This document shows, one piece after another, positions 1 to 8,514 of a DNA stretch of 64,000 nucleotides. Source of the DNA: Flavobacterium succinicans LMG 10402 (GTDB taxonomy: Bacteria; Bacteroidota; Bacteroidia; Flavobacteriales; Flavobacteriaceae); assembly GCF_000611675.1 (NCBI RefSeq), contig NZ_JATV01000008.1, positions 62,001-126,000 on the forward strand, given 5' to 3'. The position numbers and the translations under genes are program-made. Below the pieces are notes generated by a model. That model searched no databases and was not told the DNA's origin. It was given only the letters and a program-made list of their open reading frames with translations. Each line of letters begins with the position of its first letter. Within the stretch, counting starts at the first letter, position 1.

Positions 1-4
1 ATTG

Positions 5-634
5 CTACACAATTTCTAGTGTTTTGGCTTTGTTGACTAAATCAACCAAATTGGTTACATTTAATTTTGTCAACAAGCGCAATTTGTAGGTGCTAATTGT
101 TTTTTCGTTTAAAGAAAGAATATCGGCTATTTCATGGTTTTTCTTCCCATCGCTTAAATAGCGTAATACTTCTATTTCTCGGTTGGATAATTTACGGTAT
201 AAACGTTCGCTTTTACTTTGTTTGGCTATCAAAGCCATGTTTTTACGAACATTCTCGTTTACGATAATTTTTCCTTGCTGAACTTTGACAATAGATTGAC
301 CTAGTGTTTCAAGTTTTTCAGTTTTGTGCACATAGCCCGCCACACCTGCTTTAATTGCATTTGGAGCATAAATTTGTTCCGAAAGGCTGCTATAGATAAT
401 GATTTTTGTGTTAGGGTAGTTTTTCAACATTGCCTTGATTTCAAAAATACTAGCTAATCCTTCAAGTTCTAAATCAATTACTAAAACATCAATTTCTTTG
501 CTTTGAAGAATTTCTCGAACCATCGAAAAATTACCTACATTGGCTACAATTGAGATCTCATCATGATCCTTGAAGTACGATTTAACTCCAAAATGAGTTA
601 CTGGAAAATTATCTGCTAAACAAACTTTAATCAT
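5..634 (-). CDS. LuxR/NarL-family response regulator
   Basis: A 209-aa two-domain transcription factor. Residues 1-120 form a receiver domain with acidic residue D8, the likely phospho-acceptor D54 (in VIDLE), a Ser pair near 82 and the conserved K104. Residues ~148-205 are a LuxR-type helix-turn-helix (LSNREIEVLRYLSDG, then NEKTISTYK). It should bind DNA after phosphorylation by a sensor kinase; no kinase gene lies next to it in this window. It follows nadE on the minus strand after an 89-bp gap, so it may be read from that transcript or from its own promoter. The ATG at 634 gives a complete receiver domain. The family is clear; the regulon cannot be told from the sequence. Confidence 0.93.
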   Translation of the reverse strand: MIKVCLADNFPVTHFGVKSYFKDHDEISIVANVGNFSMVREILQSKEIDVLVIDLELEGLASIFEIKAMLKNYPNTKIIIYSSLSEQIYAPNAIKAGVAGYVHKTEKLETLGQSIVKVQQGKIIVNENVRKNMALIAKQSKSERLYRKLSNREIEVLRYLSDGKKNHEIADILSLNEKTISTYKLRLLTKLNVTNLVDLVNKAKTLEIV

Positions 635-723
635 GGTATTTTTTTTTTAAGAGTTGTCTATCAAAATGATTCGATAAATGTAGTAAAAAAAATACAATAA
701 TTTTTAATATTTAAGAAAATTTT

Positions 724-1524
724 TTAATTTTCTGTAAAAACACACACGGGTATTGGGTTCATTTTGTGTTGATTAGCTGAATTTAGGCGTTTGTATATGG
801 TTAAAACCTCTTTTTCTCTATTATCAAAGTCATCTGATGTTTTGCCAGCTTCGTCTTGTAACATGGCCCACTCCAATTCATCATAGCTAGCACCTAATTG
901 ATCCTCATCGGAACGGTCGTCACCAAATAAACCATCGGTTGGAGGAGCAACCAAAATCGAATGGGGGATCTTTAAATAACTTCCTAAAGCATAAACATCT
1001 GATTTTAGTAAATCTGCAATCGGACTTAAATCCACTCCGCCGTCACCATATTTGGTGTAAAATCCAACTCCAAAATCTTCTACTTTATTTCCTGTCCCGG
1101 CTACTAATAAACCATGTATTCCAGCATAGTAGTACAAAGTGCTCATACGTAAACGCGCTCTTGTATTGGCCAATGATAAATTCATTTTATCGGTATTTTC
1201 GTGTTCTGGAACAGCCGTTTTAAAGGCTTCAAAAACAGGTGTAAGGTCTGAAATTGCACTTTTTACGTTTGGAAATCGTTCTTTTAACTGCTTGATGTGT
1301 TCTTGAGCGCGACTTACTTGAGAAGGTGCTTGATGAATGGACATTTCTATACATAAAACCTCTAAACCTGTTTGGGCACAAAGTGTTGAGGTTACAGCCG
1401 AGTCAACTCCTCCCGAAATCCCAATAACAAATCCATTTGACTTTGCATTCTTCGCGTAATCCGTTAACCATTTTACAATTTTTGAGTTAACTTTTTCTGG
1501 TGTTAAAGATGTTTTTTTAATCAT
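724..1524 (-). CDS. nadE: NAD+ synthetase, ammonia-dependent
   Basis: A 266-aa cytoplasmic enzyme that amidates nicotinic acid adenine dinucleotide to NAD+ using ATP, the last step of NAD synthesis. The N-type ATP pyrophosphatase loop SGGVDS is at residues 37-42. Downstream blocks GTGNKVEDFGVGF and the aspartate-rich DRSDEDQLG segment are typical of NadE. The length fits the short NH3-dependent form without a glutaminase domain. It is divergent from gldB; the nadE-gldB-gldC neighbourhood is familiar from gliding flavobacteria. The ATG at 1524 is the only sensible start. Confidence 0.95.
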   Translation of the reverse strand: MIKKTSLTPEKVNSKIVKWLTDYAKNAKSNGFVIGISGGVDSAVTSTLCAQTGLEVLCIEMSIHQAPSQVSRAQEHIKQLKERFPNVKSAISDLTPVFEAFKTAVPEHENTDKMNLSLANTRARLRMSTLYYYAGIHGLLVAGTGNKVEDFGVGFYTKYGDGGVDLSPIADLLKSDVYALGSYLKIPHSILVAPPTDGLFGDDRSDEDQLGASYDELEWAMLQDEAGKTSDDFDNREKEVLTIYKRLNSANQHKMNPIPVCVFTEN

Positions 1525-1553
1525 TATAGTTTATGTTTTAAAAAGCAGGAATG

Positions 1554-1561
1554 TATATTTG
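1554..1561 (+). promoter_or_regulatory. Putative -7 box for gldB-gldC
   Basis: TATATTTG matches the Bacteroidetes TAnnTTTG -7 consensus in the nadE-gldB intergenic region, about 120 bases before the gldB ATG. No convincing TTTG -33 box was found, so this is a motif call only. Confidence 0.4.
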
Positions 1562-1683
1562 CACAATGTTTTAAAGGAAATCAAATTTGAAATGATTTTA
1601 AAGCGAAAATAATTAATATATATGAAATGACCATGTTTCCAGTCTATAAACTCGAAAAAGGTAAACCTATAAAATAGCTTCGA

Positions 1684-2655
1684 ATGAATCAAAAAATAAT
1701 GAGAAAGTGTCTTTTGTCTTTACTATTGGTGTTGTTTTTTTGCTCTTGCGACAAAAAGAGTAAAGTAGAAAAAATTGTAGAAGAAATTCCAGTTGAGATA
1801 AAAGTAGAGCGTTTTGATCAAGCTTTTTTTGAAGCAAAACCAGAGAATTTATTACAATTGAAGCAAAAGTATCCTCTTTTTTTTCCACAAGGAACTGAAG
1901 ATGCGGTTTGGATCGAAAAAATGCAACATCCGCAATGGAGAGAGCTTTACCAGGAAGTACAAAAAAAATATAAAAATTTTGATCCTGTAGCTGCTGATAT
2001 CGCTACCTTATTTAAGCATATTAAGTTTTATTTTCCAAAAATCAAAAATCCAAAAGTTGTAACGTTGATAGGTGAAATGGATTACAATACCAAAACGATA
2101 TATGCTGATAGTTTGGTTTTGGTTTCTTTAGAATTATATTTAGGAAAACAGCATCGATTTTATCAATTTCCAGAATACATCAAACAAAATTTTGAGCAAA
2201 ATCAGATTGTACCTGATATTGCTTCTAGTTTTTTGCAATCCAAAATACCGCCTGCAACTGATAAAGCCTTTCTTTCTCAAATGATTGCCTTTGGCAAAGA
2301 ATTGTATGTAAAGGAATTGTTGTTGCCTGATTTTTCGGAGGCAGATATAATGGGGTACACCGCTGCTCAACAGAATTGGTGTTTAGAGAACGAAGGCTAC
2401 ATTTGGCGTTATTTTATAGACAAAGAAATGTTGTACAGTGTAGATGCCAAGTTAATTCCTCGTTTTATAAGCCCAGCTCCTTTTTCTAAGTTTTATTTGG
2501 AGATTGATAATGATTCACCTGGGCAAGTGGGCGCTTGGATTGGATGGCAAATGGTGCGTTCTTACATGAAAAATAACGACAGTTCATTGGAGGCTATGTT
2601 GGCTATGAGTGCAAAAGAAATTTTTGAAAAATCGAAATATAAACCTAAGAAATAA
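1684..2655 (+). CDS. gldB: Gliding motility lipoprotein GldB
   Basis: A 323-aa protein with a hydrophobic signal segment (residues 8-19) ending in a lipobox-like FCSC, so Cys22 (or Cys20) is the probable lipidated residue. The remainder resembles GldB, an outer-envelope lipoprotein required for gliding in Flavobacterium johnsoniae; its biochemical role is not known. It overlaps gldC by one base (TAATG), showing translational coupling and the conserved gldB-gldC order. A second ATG at 1699 would also leave an intact signal peptide. The family call rests on overall similarity and on the gldC neighbour. Confidence 0.9.
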   Translation: MNQKIMRKCLLSLLLVLFFCSCDKKSKVEKIVEEIPVEIKVERFDQAFFEAKPENLLQLKQKYPLFFPQGTEDAVWIEKMQHPQWRELYQEVQKKYKNFDPVAADIATLFKHIKFYFPKIKNPKVVTLIGEMDYNTKTIYADSLVLVSLELYLGKQHRFYQFPEYIKQNFEQNQIVPDIASSFLQSKIPPATDKAFLSQMIAFGKELYVKELLLPDFSEADIMGYTAAQQNWCLENEGYIWRYFIDKEMLYSVDAKLIPRFISPAPFSKFYLEIDNDSPGQVGAWIGWQMVRSYMKNNDSSLEAMLAMSAKEIFEKSKYKPKK

Positions 2656-2993
2656 TGTCAAACACACATACATCAGAAATTAAATTTCAAGTTGAATTAG
2701 ACGAAAACCGAGTACCCGAAAAACTATCTTGGTCCGCTGAAGATGGGGGAGTAGCACTTCAAGAAGCGAAGGCGATTATGCTTTCTATTTGGGATAGCAA
2801 ACAGAAGGAAAGTATGCGCATTGATTTGTGGACCAAAGATATGCCAGTAGATGAGATGAAAATCTTTTTCCATCAAACCTTAGTGGCGATGTCTGACACC
2901 TTTAAAAGAGCCACCAATGACGAAAAAATGGCGGCCACCATGATTGATTTTTGCGATTATTTTGCCGAAAAGTTGGAGCTAAAACAACAATAA
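2655..2993 (+). CDS. gldC: Gliding motility protein GldC
   Basis: A 112-aa soluble acidic protein without signal peptide or membrane segment, matching GldC in size, position and sequence (for example KFQVELDENRVPEKLSW and WDSKQKESMRIDLWTKDMP). In gliding Bacteroidetes GldC is encoded just after GldB and supports gliding, though its molecular role is not established. The start codon overlaps the gldB stop. A hairpin terminator follows directly, so the operon ends here. Confidence 0.92.
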   Translation: MSNTHTSEIKFQVELDENRVPEKLSWSAEDGGVALQEAKAIMLSIWDSKQKESMRIDLWTKDMPVDEMKIFFHQTLVAMSDTFKRATNDEKMAATMIDFCDYFAEKLELKQQ

Positions 2994-3001
2994 TAAAACA
3001 T

Positions 3002-3042
3002 AAAAAAAGTGATGTAGAAGTTTATCTAGATCACTTTTTTTT
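3002..3042 (+). terminator. Terminator after gldC
   Basis: The A-run plus AGTGAT pairs with ATCACT followed by a T-run, with a ~15-base loop, starting 9 bases after the gldC stop. This fits a Rho-independent terminator for gldB-gldC. Confidence 0.75.
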
Positions 3043-3174
3043 ATTGTTTGTATTTTAAGTCTTTTAATTAGAAAGTTTAGTTGGAGCCAGTTGTGCAATA
3101 TCCAGCTTTTAATTTTTGCTTCTCCTCAGGTTTATGTCCTGATCCTTTTTTTTAATAAACTTTTCATTTAAAAA

Positions 3175-3207
3175 CAAAAAAAAACTCCTTAATTGCTTAA
3201 GGAGTTT
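3175..3207 (-). terminator. Terminator after tRNA-Val
   Basis: On the minus strand AAACTCCTT and AAGGAGTTT form a perfect 9-bp stem with a short loop, followed by a run of T, just 3 bases after the tRNA 3' end. Confidence 0.85.
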
Positions 3208-3209
3208 CT

Positions 3210-3287
3210 TGGTGGGCGATGAGGGGTTCGAACCCCCGACCCCCTCGGTGTAAACGAGGTGCTCTGAACCAGCTGAGCTAATCGCCC
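3210..3287 (-). tRNA. tRNA-Val (anticodon TAC)
   Basis: On the minus strand the 7-bp acceptor stem GGGCGAT/ATCGCCC, D-arm (AGCTCAG..), anticodon arm CCTCG-TTTACAC-CGAGG with anticodon TAC, and T-arm GGGGGTTCGAACCCC fold into a cloverleaf. The CCA end is encoded. It has its own promoter-like motif upstream and a terminator directly downstream, so it is a single-gene unit. Confidence 0.96.
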
Positions 3288-3325
3288 TATTTTACTAGGT
3301 TGCTATCATTTCGTGATTGCGAGTG

Positions 3326-3356
3326 CAAATATACAACCCTTTTTGGGATGTGCAAG
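3326..3356 (-). promoter_or_regulatory. Promoter of tRNA-Val
   Basis: On the minus strand TATATTTG (3326-3333) has a TTG 19 bases upstream (3353-3355), matching the Bacteroidetes -7/-33 arrangement, about 40 bases before the tRNA gene. Confidence 0.6.
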
Positions 3357-3372
3357 CAAAAATGAAAAAAAA

Positions 3373-4617
3373 TTACAAAATTTCTGCAACTACAAAAGTA
3401 CTTCCACCTACGTAGATAAAGTCAGTAGGAGCCGCATTTCTCAATGCTTCCGCGTAGGCTTCTGAAACAGAAGAATATACTTCTCCGTTCAGACCAAAAA
3501 CCTCCGCTTCGGTTTGAAGTATGGTTGCTTCTAAGCCACGTGGAATATTGGGCTTGCAGAAATAATAAATCGCATTTTTGGGAAACAAAGGCAATACTTC
3601 TTTCAAATCTTTGTCATTAACTACTCCCAAAACGAGATGCAATTGGTCAAATTTCTCTTTTTGAATTTGACGCATTACGATTTCAAGACCGTTTTTGTTG
3701 TGAGCCGTGTCGGCAATTACTTTGGGTTGTTCTTTCAACTGTTGCCAACGACCTTGTAGTCCTGTGTTTTTTATTACGTTGGCCATTCCCATTTGGAGTT
3801 GTTTTGGCGAAACCACTATTGTTTTGTTTTCGTTCAAAACGGCTATGGTCTGCATAACGGTTTTCTTGTTGTGCACTTGGTAATCGCCTAATAAATCCGA
3901 GGGATAAGTACTCGAAATCAAATCCGAGGCCAAATGAATTTCTGCAAAACAACTTTTGGCTTTGCTAATAAAAACAGGCAAGGTTTCTGGAGTGTATTCG
4001 CCAATCACTACAGGAATACTTGGTTTTATGATGCCAGCTTTTTCACCAGCTATTGCTACTAGTGTATTTCCTAGAAATTGAGTGTGGTCCAATCCTATAT
4101 TGGTAATGATTGAAACTAAAGGCGTAATAATATTGGTAGCATCCAATCGGCCACCCATTCCAACTTCTATGATAGCGATATCGACTTGTTCTTTTACAAA
4201 ATAATCAAAAGCCAAACCTACCGTCATTTCGAAGAAACTCATATCCTGTGCTTCAAAAAACGAACGGTGTTGGTTCACAAAATCACAAACAAAGGCCTCT
4301 GGAATTTCTTCCCAAGCTTGTTCAGGAGTTGCATTCGAAATAATTTTGATACGCTCTCTAAAATCAGTGAGATGAGGCGAGGTGTACAAACCTACTTTTA
4401 GTCCTGCTTCTTTAAGAACAGAGGCTAGGAGGTGAGAGGTAGAGCCTTTGCCATTGGTGCCTGCCACGTGTATGCACCGTAATTTTTGCTCGGGATGCCC
4501 CAAGTATTCGGCTAACAAATGTACGTTGGTCAAATCTTTTTTATAAGCCGATGCGCCTTGCAATTGATACATGGGCAACTGATTATAAAGCCAGTGGAGG
4601 GTTTCTTGATAATTCAT
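3373..4617 (-). CDS. folC: Folylpolyglutamate / dihydrofolate synthase
   Basis: A 414-aa Mur-ligase-family enzyme that joins glutamate to dihydropteroate or folates using ATP, in the cytoplasm. The P-loop GTNGKGS is at residues 53-59, followed by the FolC-typical YTSPHLTDFRERI block. The central domain holds GMGGRLDATN and the Mur-type HTQFLG segment; the C-terminal domain has VIADTAHNKNG. Length and domain order are normal. The ATG at 4617 opens the conserved N-terminal helix. It is divergent from exbB and has no close partner on its strand. Confidence 0.94.
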   Translation of the reverse strand: MNYQETLHWLYNQLPMYQLQGASAYKKDLTNVHLLAEYLGHPEQKLRCIHVAGTNGKGSTSHLLASVLKEAGLKVGLYTSPHLTDFRERIKIISNATPEQAWEEIPEAFVCDFVNQHRSFFEAQDMSFFEMTVGLAFDYFVKEQVDIAIIEVGMGGRLDATNIITPLVSIITNIGLDHTQFLGNTLVAIAGEKAGIIKPSIPVVIGEYTPETLPVFISKAKSCFAEIHLASDLISSTYPSDLLGDYQVHNKKTVMQTIAVLNENKTIVVSPKQLQMGMANVIKNTGLQGRWQQLKEQPKVIADTAHNKNGLEIVMRQIQKEKFDQLHLVLGVVNDKDLKEVLPLFPKNAIYYFCKPNIPRGLEATILQTEAEVFGLNGEVYSSVSEAYAEALRNAAPTDFIYVGGSTFVVAEIL

Positions 4618-4745
4618 TTTTTGAGTAAAAAAGAAGGGTTTAAAATAATTTTCATTTTTTTTAGTTTAATACTAGAACGAAAAGTATCTTTAGTGCAAAA
4701 TTGAAATATTTTTTAGAATTAATTCGTAAAAATCAAGAATAAAAT

Positions 4746-5441
4746 ATGTTTACTTTACTCTCTCTACAAGCCGACTCACTTACTGCTGCGACTTCTACTG
4801 CTGTTATTGAAAATGTTGCTCCAAATACTGAAATTTCGGTATTGGAATTTATTTTGAAAGGTGGGTTTTTCTTAATTCCGATTGCCATTTTGTTATTCTA
4901 TACTTTTTATATAATTGCCGAGCGCTATTTATACATAGACAAAGCTTCAAAAATAGACGATCGTTTATTACGCGATGTGGGAGAGCAATTGCAATCCGGA
5001 AATATAGAATTGGCTAGAGCCATCGTAGAACGTTCTACTAATGCTTCAAGCACAATTATAAAAGAAGGAATTTTGGTGATTGGTCGTCCAATCGCAGAGA
5101 TTGAATCGAATATGGATCGCGCTGCCGATATCGAAATTGGTCAAATGGAAAAGCATTTAGGCCATTTGGGATTAATAGCAGGTATTGCTCCCACACTTGG
5201 ATTTATCGGAACCATTTCAGGGGTAATCAAAATTTTTTACAGCATTTCGGTTACAGAAAACATCAGTATCGGAAACATTTCTGGTGGATTGTACGAGAAA
5301 ATGATTAGTAGTGGTGCCGGATTAATTGTTGGAATTATCGCCTACAGTGCCTACCATTTGCTGAACGGAAAGATTGATAATTTTGCGCTAAAAGTGCAAA
5401 AACAGATTTTAGAATTCGTTAATATTATTCAAAGAGCATAG
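4746..5441 (+). CDS. exbB: MotA/TolQ/ExbB proton channel protein
   Basis: A 231-aa inner-membrane protein of the ExbB/TolQ family, which with ExbD couples the proton gradient to TonB. One membrane segment lies at about residues 38-62 (GGFFLIPIAILLFYTFYII), then a cytoplasmic domain, then two segments at about 140-165 (GLIAGIAPTLGFIGTISG) and 185-210, the classical three-segment layout. exbD follows after 2 bases. A TonB-like gene lies just beyond, convergent. It could serve TolQR-type envelope work instead; family membership alone does not decide. Confidence 0.9.
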   Translation: MFTLLSLQADSLTAATSTAVIENVAPNTEISVLEFILKGGFFLIPIAILLFYTFYIIAERYLYIDKASKIDDRLLRDVGEQLQSGNIELARAIVERSTNASSTIIKEGILVIGRPIAEIESNMDRAADIEIGQMEKHLGHLGLIAGIAPTLGFIGTISGVIKIFYSISVTENISIGNISGGLYEKMISSGAGLIVGIIAYSAYHLLNGKIDNFALKVQKQILEFVNIIQRA

Positions 5442-5443
5442 TT

Positions 5444-5839
5444 ATGGCGATAAAAAGAAAAAGAAGATTTCACGCCGAAGTAGCGACCTCTTCGCTCAGC
5501 GATATTATGTTTTTCTTATTGTTGTTTTTCCTAATCATCTCCACATTGGCCAATCCAAATGTGATTAAAATGACTTTGCCCAAAGCCAAGTCCAACGAAA
5601 AAACGAATAAGCAATACATTAGCCTTTCGGTTACCGAAGACAAAAAGTTCTACCTCGATAAACAACCCGTTGCTTTCGAAGACCTAGAAACCACTTTGAT
5701 GAGTAAAATTGGCGGAGAAAAAGACCAAACGGTCATCGTCCGCATTCCATTCAACTTACAAGTACAAGATTTAGTAGACGTCCTTCAAATCGGTGTCAAA
5801 AATAACCTAAAGTTTGTCATAGCCACCAGTCCAAAATAA
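5444..5839 (+). CDS. exbD: ExbD/TolR biopolymer transport protein
   Basis: A 131-aa protein with a short basic N-terminus (KRKRRFH), one membrane segment at about residues 20-38 and a periplasmic domain. The segment is preceded by the conserved SLSDIMFFLLLFF block, whose aspartate is the expected proton-carrying residue. It works with ExbB as the stator of the TonB system. The two genes are separated by 2 bases and form an operon that ends at a strong hairpin. Confidence 0.92.
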   Translation: MAIKRKRRFHAEVATSSLSDIMFFLLLFFLIISTLANPNVIKMTLPKAKSNEKTNKQYISLSVTEDKKFYLDKQPVAFEDLETTLMSKIGGEKDQTVIVRIPFNLQVQDLVDVLQIGVKNNLKFVIATSPK

Positions 5840-5862
5840 GTATAATTTGGGCGTGACCCCAT

Positions 5863-5910
5863 AAAAGCAAAGGGGCGAATAGCATAGGTGTTATTCGCCC
5901 CTTTGCTTTT
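5863..5910. terminator. Long hairpin between exbD and the TonB gene
   Basis: An 18-19 bp near-perfect stem (AAAAGCAAAGGGGCGAAT with its complement ending at 5910) with a ~10-base loop, between two convergent genes. The A/T-rich outer arms make it a plausible bidirectional terminator. Confidence 0.75.
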
Positions 5911-5965
5911 CTGCGGTCGGGCTATCCGCGCTACTTCGGTAGCCAGCTCCTATCCCTCACGCATT
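5911..5965 (-). repeat. Partial REP-like element
   Basis: The reverse complement holds GGATAGCCCGACC and related G/C-rich text resembling the 3' part of the elements at 7000-7120 and 54380-54530, and GCTACCGAAGTAGC forms a small hairpin. The similarity is short, so membership is tentative. Confidence 0.35.
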
Positions 5966-6000
5966 TTAACTAGTCCCAAGACGTATTGTTGTTACGCTAT

Positions 6001-6894
6001 CTAATTCAAGTTGAAATTATAAACAATCTTGCCGACTTGTTTCTCTGGTGCGTTGCTGCTAGCGTCCCATTTGGTGTTCATCGCCGCAATTTTGGCTTGG
6101 TCCAGAAGACATTTGGCGGTATTGGTGGTTCCTTTACTTCCTGCAATGGCACTTATGGTGTTGCCGTTACGGTCTACGGCTACTTCTACGACTACTTTGC
6201 CTACTTCGTTGCAAGTATATTTTGGGACAGGTTTTGAGATAGCCCTGCGGTTGCCTAGAGAATAGCCTGCGCCTCCACCAGAGCCACCGCCGCTTCCTGC
6301 GCCATAACCACTTCCGGTGCCAATGCCATTTCCAGTTCCGTTGCCTCCGCCTGTGCCACCACCAGAACCTCCAGAGCCATAATAATCTTTGGCGCTCAAA
6401 CTTCCGTTGGCTTTTCCTTTGTTGCCAGCTACTTTATCGTCGCCATCGCCTCCTTTGTTGGAACCTTTTAGGATACTCGATAGGGCATCGTTGGTAGCAT
6501 TGGAAACTTTTGATTTTTCGACAACGGGTTTTGTCGTTTCTTTTGAGGTAGGCGTGGTGTTTTTTACTTTCTCCTTTTTAGGAATAACTACGCTTTCTTC
6601 TGTAGCCGTTTCTTGTGATAAGATGGCCTCGTCTGGAGTTGCCGATGTGGGTGCAACTTTGGTTTGGTTTTTTACGTCCAACACTTCGCTTTGGTAATCG
6701 GCACCCTGTCCCATTTCGCTATCGCCAAAGTTGACCGTCAGGCCACCGCCGCCACCGCCAGCAAGTGCTGTAAAGGAATCGGGGTTGTAGGGAGGCCAAA
6801 AGCGGATAAAAAATAAAATCAACAGCAGTATTCCGTAGATTACTAGGGAAAAGGCGATGGCTTTTTTCTTATCTGAGGTAACTGGGGATTGCAT
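6001..6894 (-). CDS. TonB-family energy transducer, glycine-rich
   Basis: A 297-aa protein with an N-terminal membrane anchor at about residues 13-33, a proline/lysine/threonine-rich middle region, a glycine-rich stretch at about 170-215 and a C-terminal TonB-like domain (PKYTCNEVGKVVVEVAVDRNG up to IVYNFNLN). It should span the periplasm and transmit ExbBD energy to outer-membrane receptors. Two cysteines in the C-terminal domain could form a disulfide. It converges on exbB-exbD across a strong hairpin, so it is expressed separately. The glycine repeats are unusually long for TonB. Confidence 0.8.
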   Translation of the reverse strand: MQSPVTSDKKKAIAFSLVIYGILLLILFFIRFWPPYNPDSFTALAGGGGGGLTVNFGDSEMGQGADYQSEVLDVKNQTKVAPTSATPDEAILSQETATEESVVIPKKEKVKNTTPTSKETTKPVVEKSKVSNATNDALSSILKGSNKGGDGDDKVAGNKGKANGSLSAKDYYGSGGSGGGTGGGNGTGNGIGTGSGYGAGSGGGSGGGAGYSLGNRRAISKPVPKYTCNEVGKVVVEVAVDRNGNTISAIAGSKGTTNTAKCLLDQAKIAAMNTKWDASSNAPEKQVGKIVYNFNLN

Positions 6895-6999
6895 TATGGT
6901 TTTGAATTTTAAGTATGGGTTAAAAACGCTGAAAAGTACTAAAAATTGTCAAGAAATGCGTCGGGTTGTATTGAAAATGATGGCAAAAATTGACCTTGT

Positions 7000-7120
7000 T
7001 GCTCTCTAGCCCCGATGGCAGTGGCATCCTTTGCCTTTTTTCTTTAAAAAGGCAAAGATATAACGGACAGCGGGACGATGCTGCCCAGAAAGCCTTTTGT
7101 TGCTGCTCCTAAAAATGAAA
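7000..7120 (+). repeat. REP-like intergenic element, copy 1
   Basis: It shares TAGCCCCGAT, GCAGTG, ATCCT, GCGGGACGATG-like text, CCAGAA and GCTCCTAAAAA with 54380-54530. Its middle is a hairpin (CTTTGCC..GGCAAAG, with T-run/A-run arms) that is replaced by a different hairpin in the other copy. No gene is visible in the 289-base gap that contains it. Confidence 0.75.
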
Positions 7121-7183
7121 TGGGAAAGTATAAAAAAAGGTGCGGTTGATGAGCCGCACCTTTGGGAAATTTGTATGTTGATT

Positions 7184-8410
7184 TTATACCAATTGTTTCA
7201 AAGCGATTTCGAAAGCCGTCGCGCTAATGTTGTTTTTTGCAGCGCTTAAAGCGTGTGCTTTTACGATAGCATTTTTGATGGTTTCGGACGTGTCTTGAAA
7301 GATGGCTTCGTCAGTCATTTGTACTTTTTTCTCCATAAAATATGCAAAAACTCTAGCCATTCCACAGTTGGAAATAAAGTCTGGAATCAAGCTTACTTTG
7401 TGGTCTACGTCTTCCATAATTGGGCCAAAGAAGATTTCTTTGTCGGCAAAAGGAACGTTCGCGCCACAAGAAATAACTTCCAATCCGTTGGCAATTAAAC
7501 TGTCGATTTGGGATTGGGTTACCAAACGTGAGGCAGCACAAGGCGTGAATATTTCTGCGCCAATAGTCCATATTTTTTGGTTGATTTCTTCAAATGGAAT
7601 CATATCTTCGGAAACCAATTTGTTACCGTCTTTGTTCAAAAATAAGGTTCTGATTTCTTCGAAAGAAAAACCATTTTCGTTGATTAATCCTCCGTCTCTA
7701 TCAATGATTCCGACGATTTTAGCGCCCATTTCGGCTAGATAAAAAGCTGCGGCCGAACCTACGTTTCCAAAACCTTGAACAATCGCTTTTTTGCCTTTGA
7801 TATCGCCACCGTAAATGCTGTAATAGTGTCCAACAGCTTGAGCCACGCCATAACCGGTAATCATATCGGCAACGGTGTATTTCTTGGTTACATCGGGAGA
7901 GAATTTTGGGTTTTCTATTACTTTGATTACACCTTGGCGTAATTGCCCGATGCGATTGATTTTGTCTGCTTCGGTAGGTTTGAAGTGTCCGTTAAAAACT
8001 CCTTCTTGTGGATGCCAAACGCCACATTCTTCGGTCATTGGGATGACTTCGTGGATTTCGTCTACATTCAAATCACCACCAGTTCCATAATAACTTTTTA
8101 ATAAAGGAGAAACTGCCTTGTACCAACGTTGCAAAACGCCTTTTTTTCTTGGGTCGTTAGGGTCAAAGTTGATACCTGATTTGGCACCACCAATCGCAGG
8201 TCCAGAAACAGAGAATTTTACTTCCATCGTTTTGGCTAGAGACAAAACTTCGTTCATATCCAATCCTTTTCTCATTCTTGTACCGCCACCAGCAGCACCT
8301 CCACGTAAGGAATTGATTACGGTCCATCCTTCGGCCTCGGTTTCAGAATCTTTCCAATTGAAGATGATTTCAGGCTGTTTATTTTCAAATTTCTTTAATA
8401 AATCTTTCAT
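7184..8410 (-). CDS. Glu/Leu/Phe/Val-type amino acid dehydrogenase
   Basis: A 408-aa NAD(P)-dependent oxidative deaminase interconverting an amino acid and its 2-oxo acid plus ammonia. The N-terminal dimerisation/catalytic domain contains SLRGGAAGGGTRM and the GPAIGGAKSGI block with the catalytic lysine; the Rossmann domain starts at VQGFGNVGSAAA. The substrate (glutamate, leucine or valine) cannot be fixed by eye. It is a single gene with a REP-like element downstream. The ATG at 8410 gives a full N-terminus. Confidence 0.9.
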   Translation of the reverse strand: MKDLLKKFENKQPEIIFNWKDSETEAEGWTVINSLRGGAAGGGTRMRKGLDMNEVLSLAKTMEVKFSVSGPAIGGAKSGINFDPNDPRKKGVLQRWYKAVSPLLKSYYGTGGDLNVDEIHEVIPMTEECGVWHPQEGVFNGHFKPTEADKINRIGQLRQGVIKVIENPKFSPDVTKKYTVADMITGYGVAQAVGHYYSIYGGDIKGKKAIVQGFGNVGSAAAFYLAEMGAKIVGIIDRDGGLINENGFSFEEIRTLFLNKDGNKLVSEDMIPFEEINQKIWTIGAEIFTPCAASRLVTQSQIDSLIANGLEVISCGANVPFADKEIFFGPIMEDVDHKVSLIPDFISNCGMARVFAYFMEKKVQMTDEAIFQDTSETIKNAIVKAHALSAAKNNISATAFEIALKQLV

Positions 8411-8479
8411 TAAAAATGGGTGTTATTTTGTTAAGCAAATTTACTTTTTTCAGTATATGAAAAAAAAAAATTCACATTT

Positions 8480-8511
8480 TTTGAAATATTTGATACCAAT
8501 CGGTATCTTTG
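8480..8511 (+). promoter_or_regulatory. tetR promoter with overlapping operator
   Basis: TTTG (8480-8483) and TATCTTTG (8504-8511) are 20 bases apart. The perfect palindrome-like GATACC-N4-GGTATC (8492-8507) sits between the boxes and overlaps the -7 box, so a bound repressor would block the promoter. The ATG follows 3 bases later. Confidence 0.8.
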
Positions 8512-8514
8512 CGT

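Noticed and set aside
6029..6697. Plus-strand open frames opposite the TonB-like gene
   Set aside because: They are mirror frames of the glycine- and proline-rich coding sequence and have no family features.
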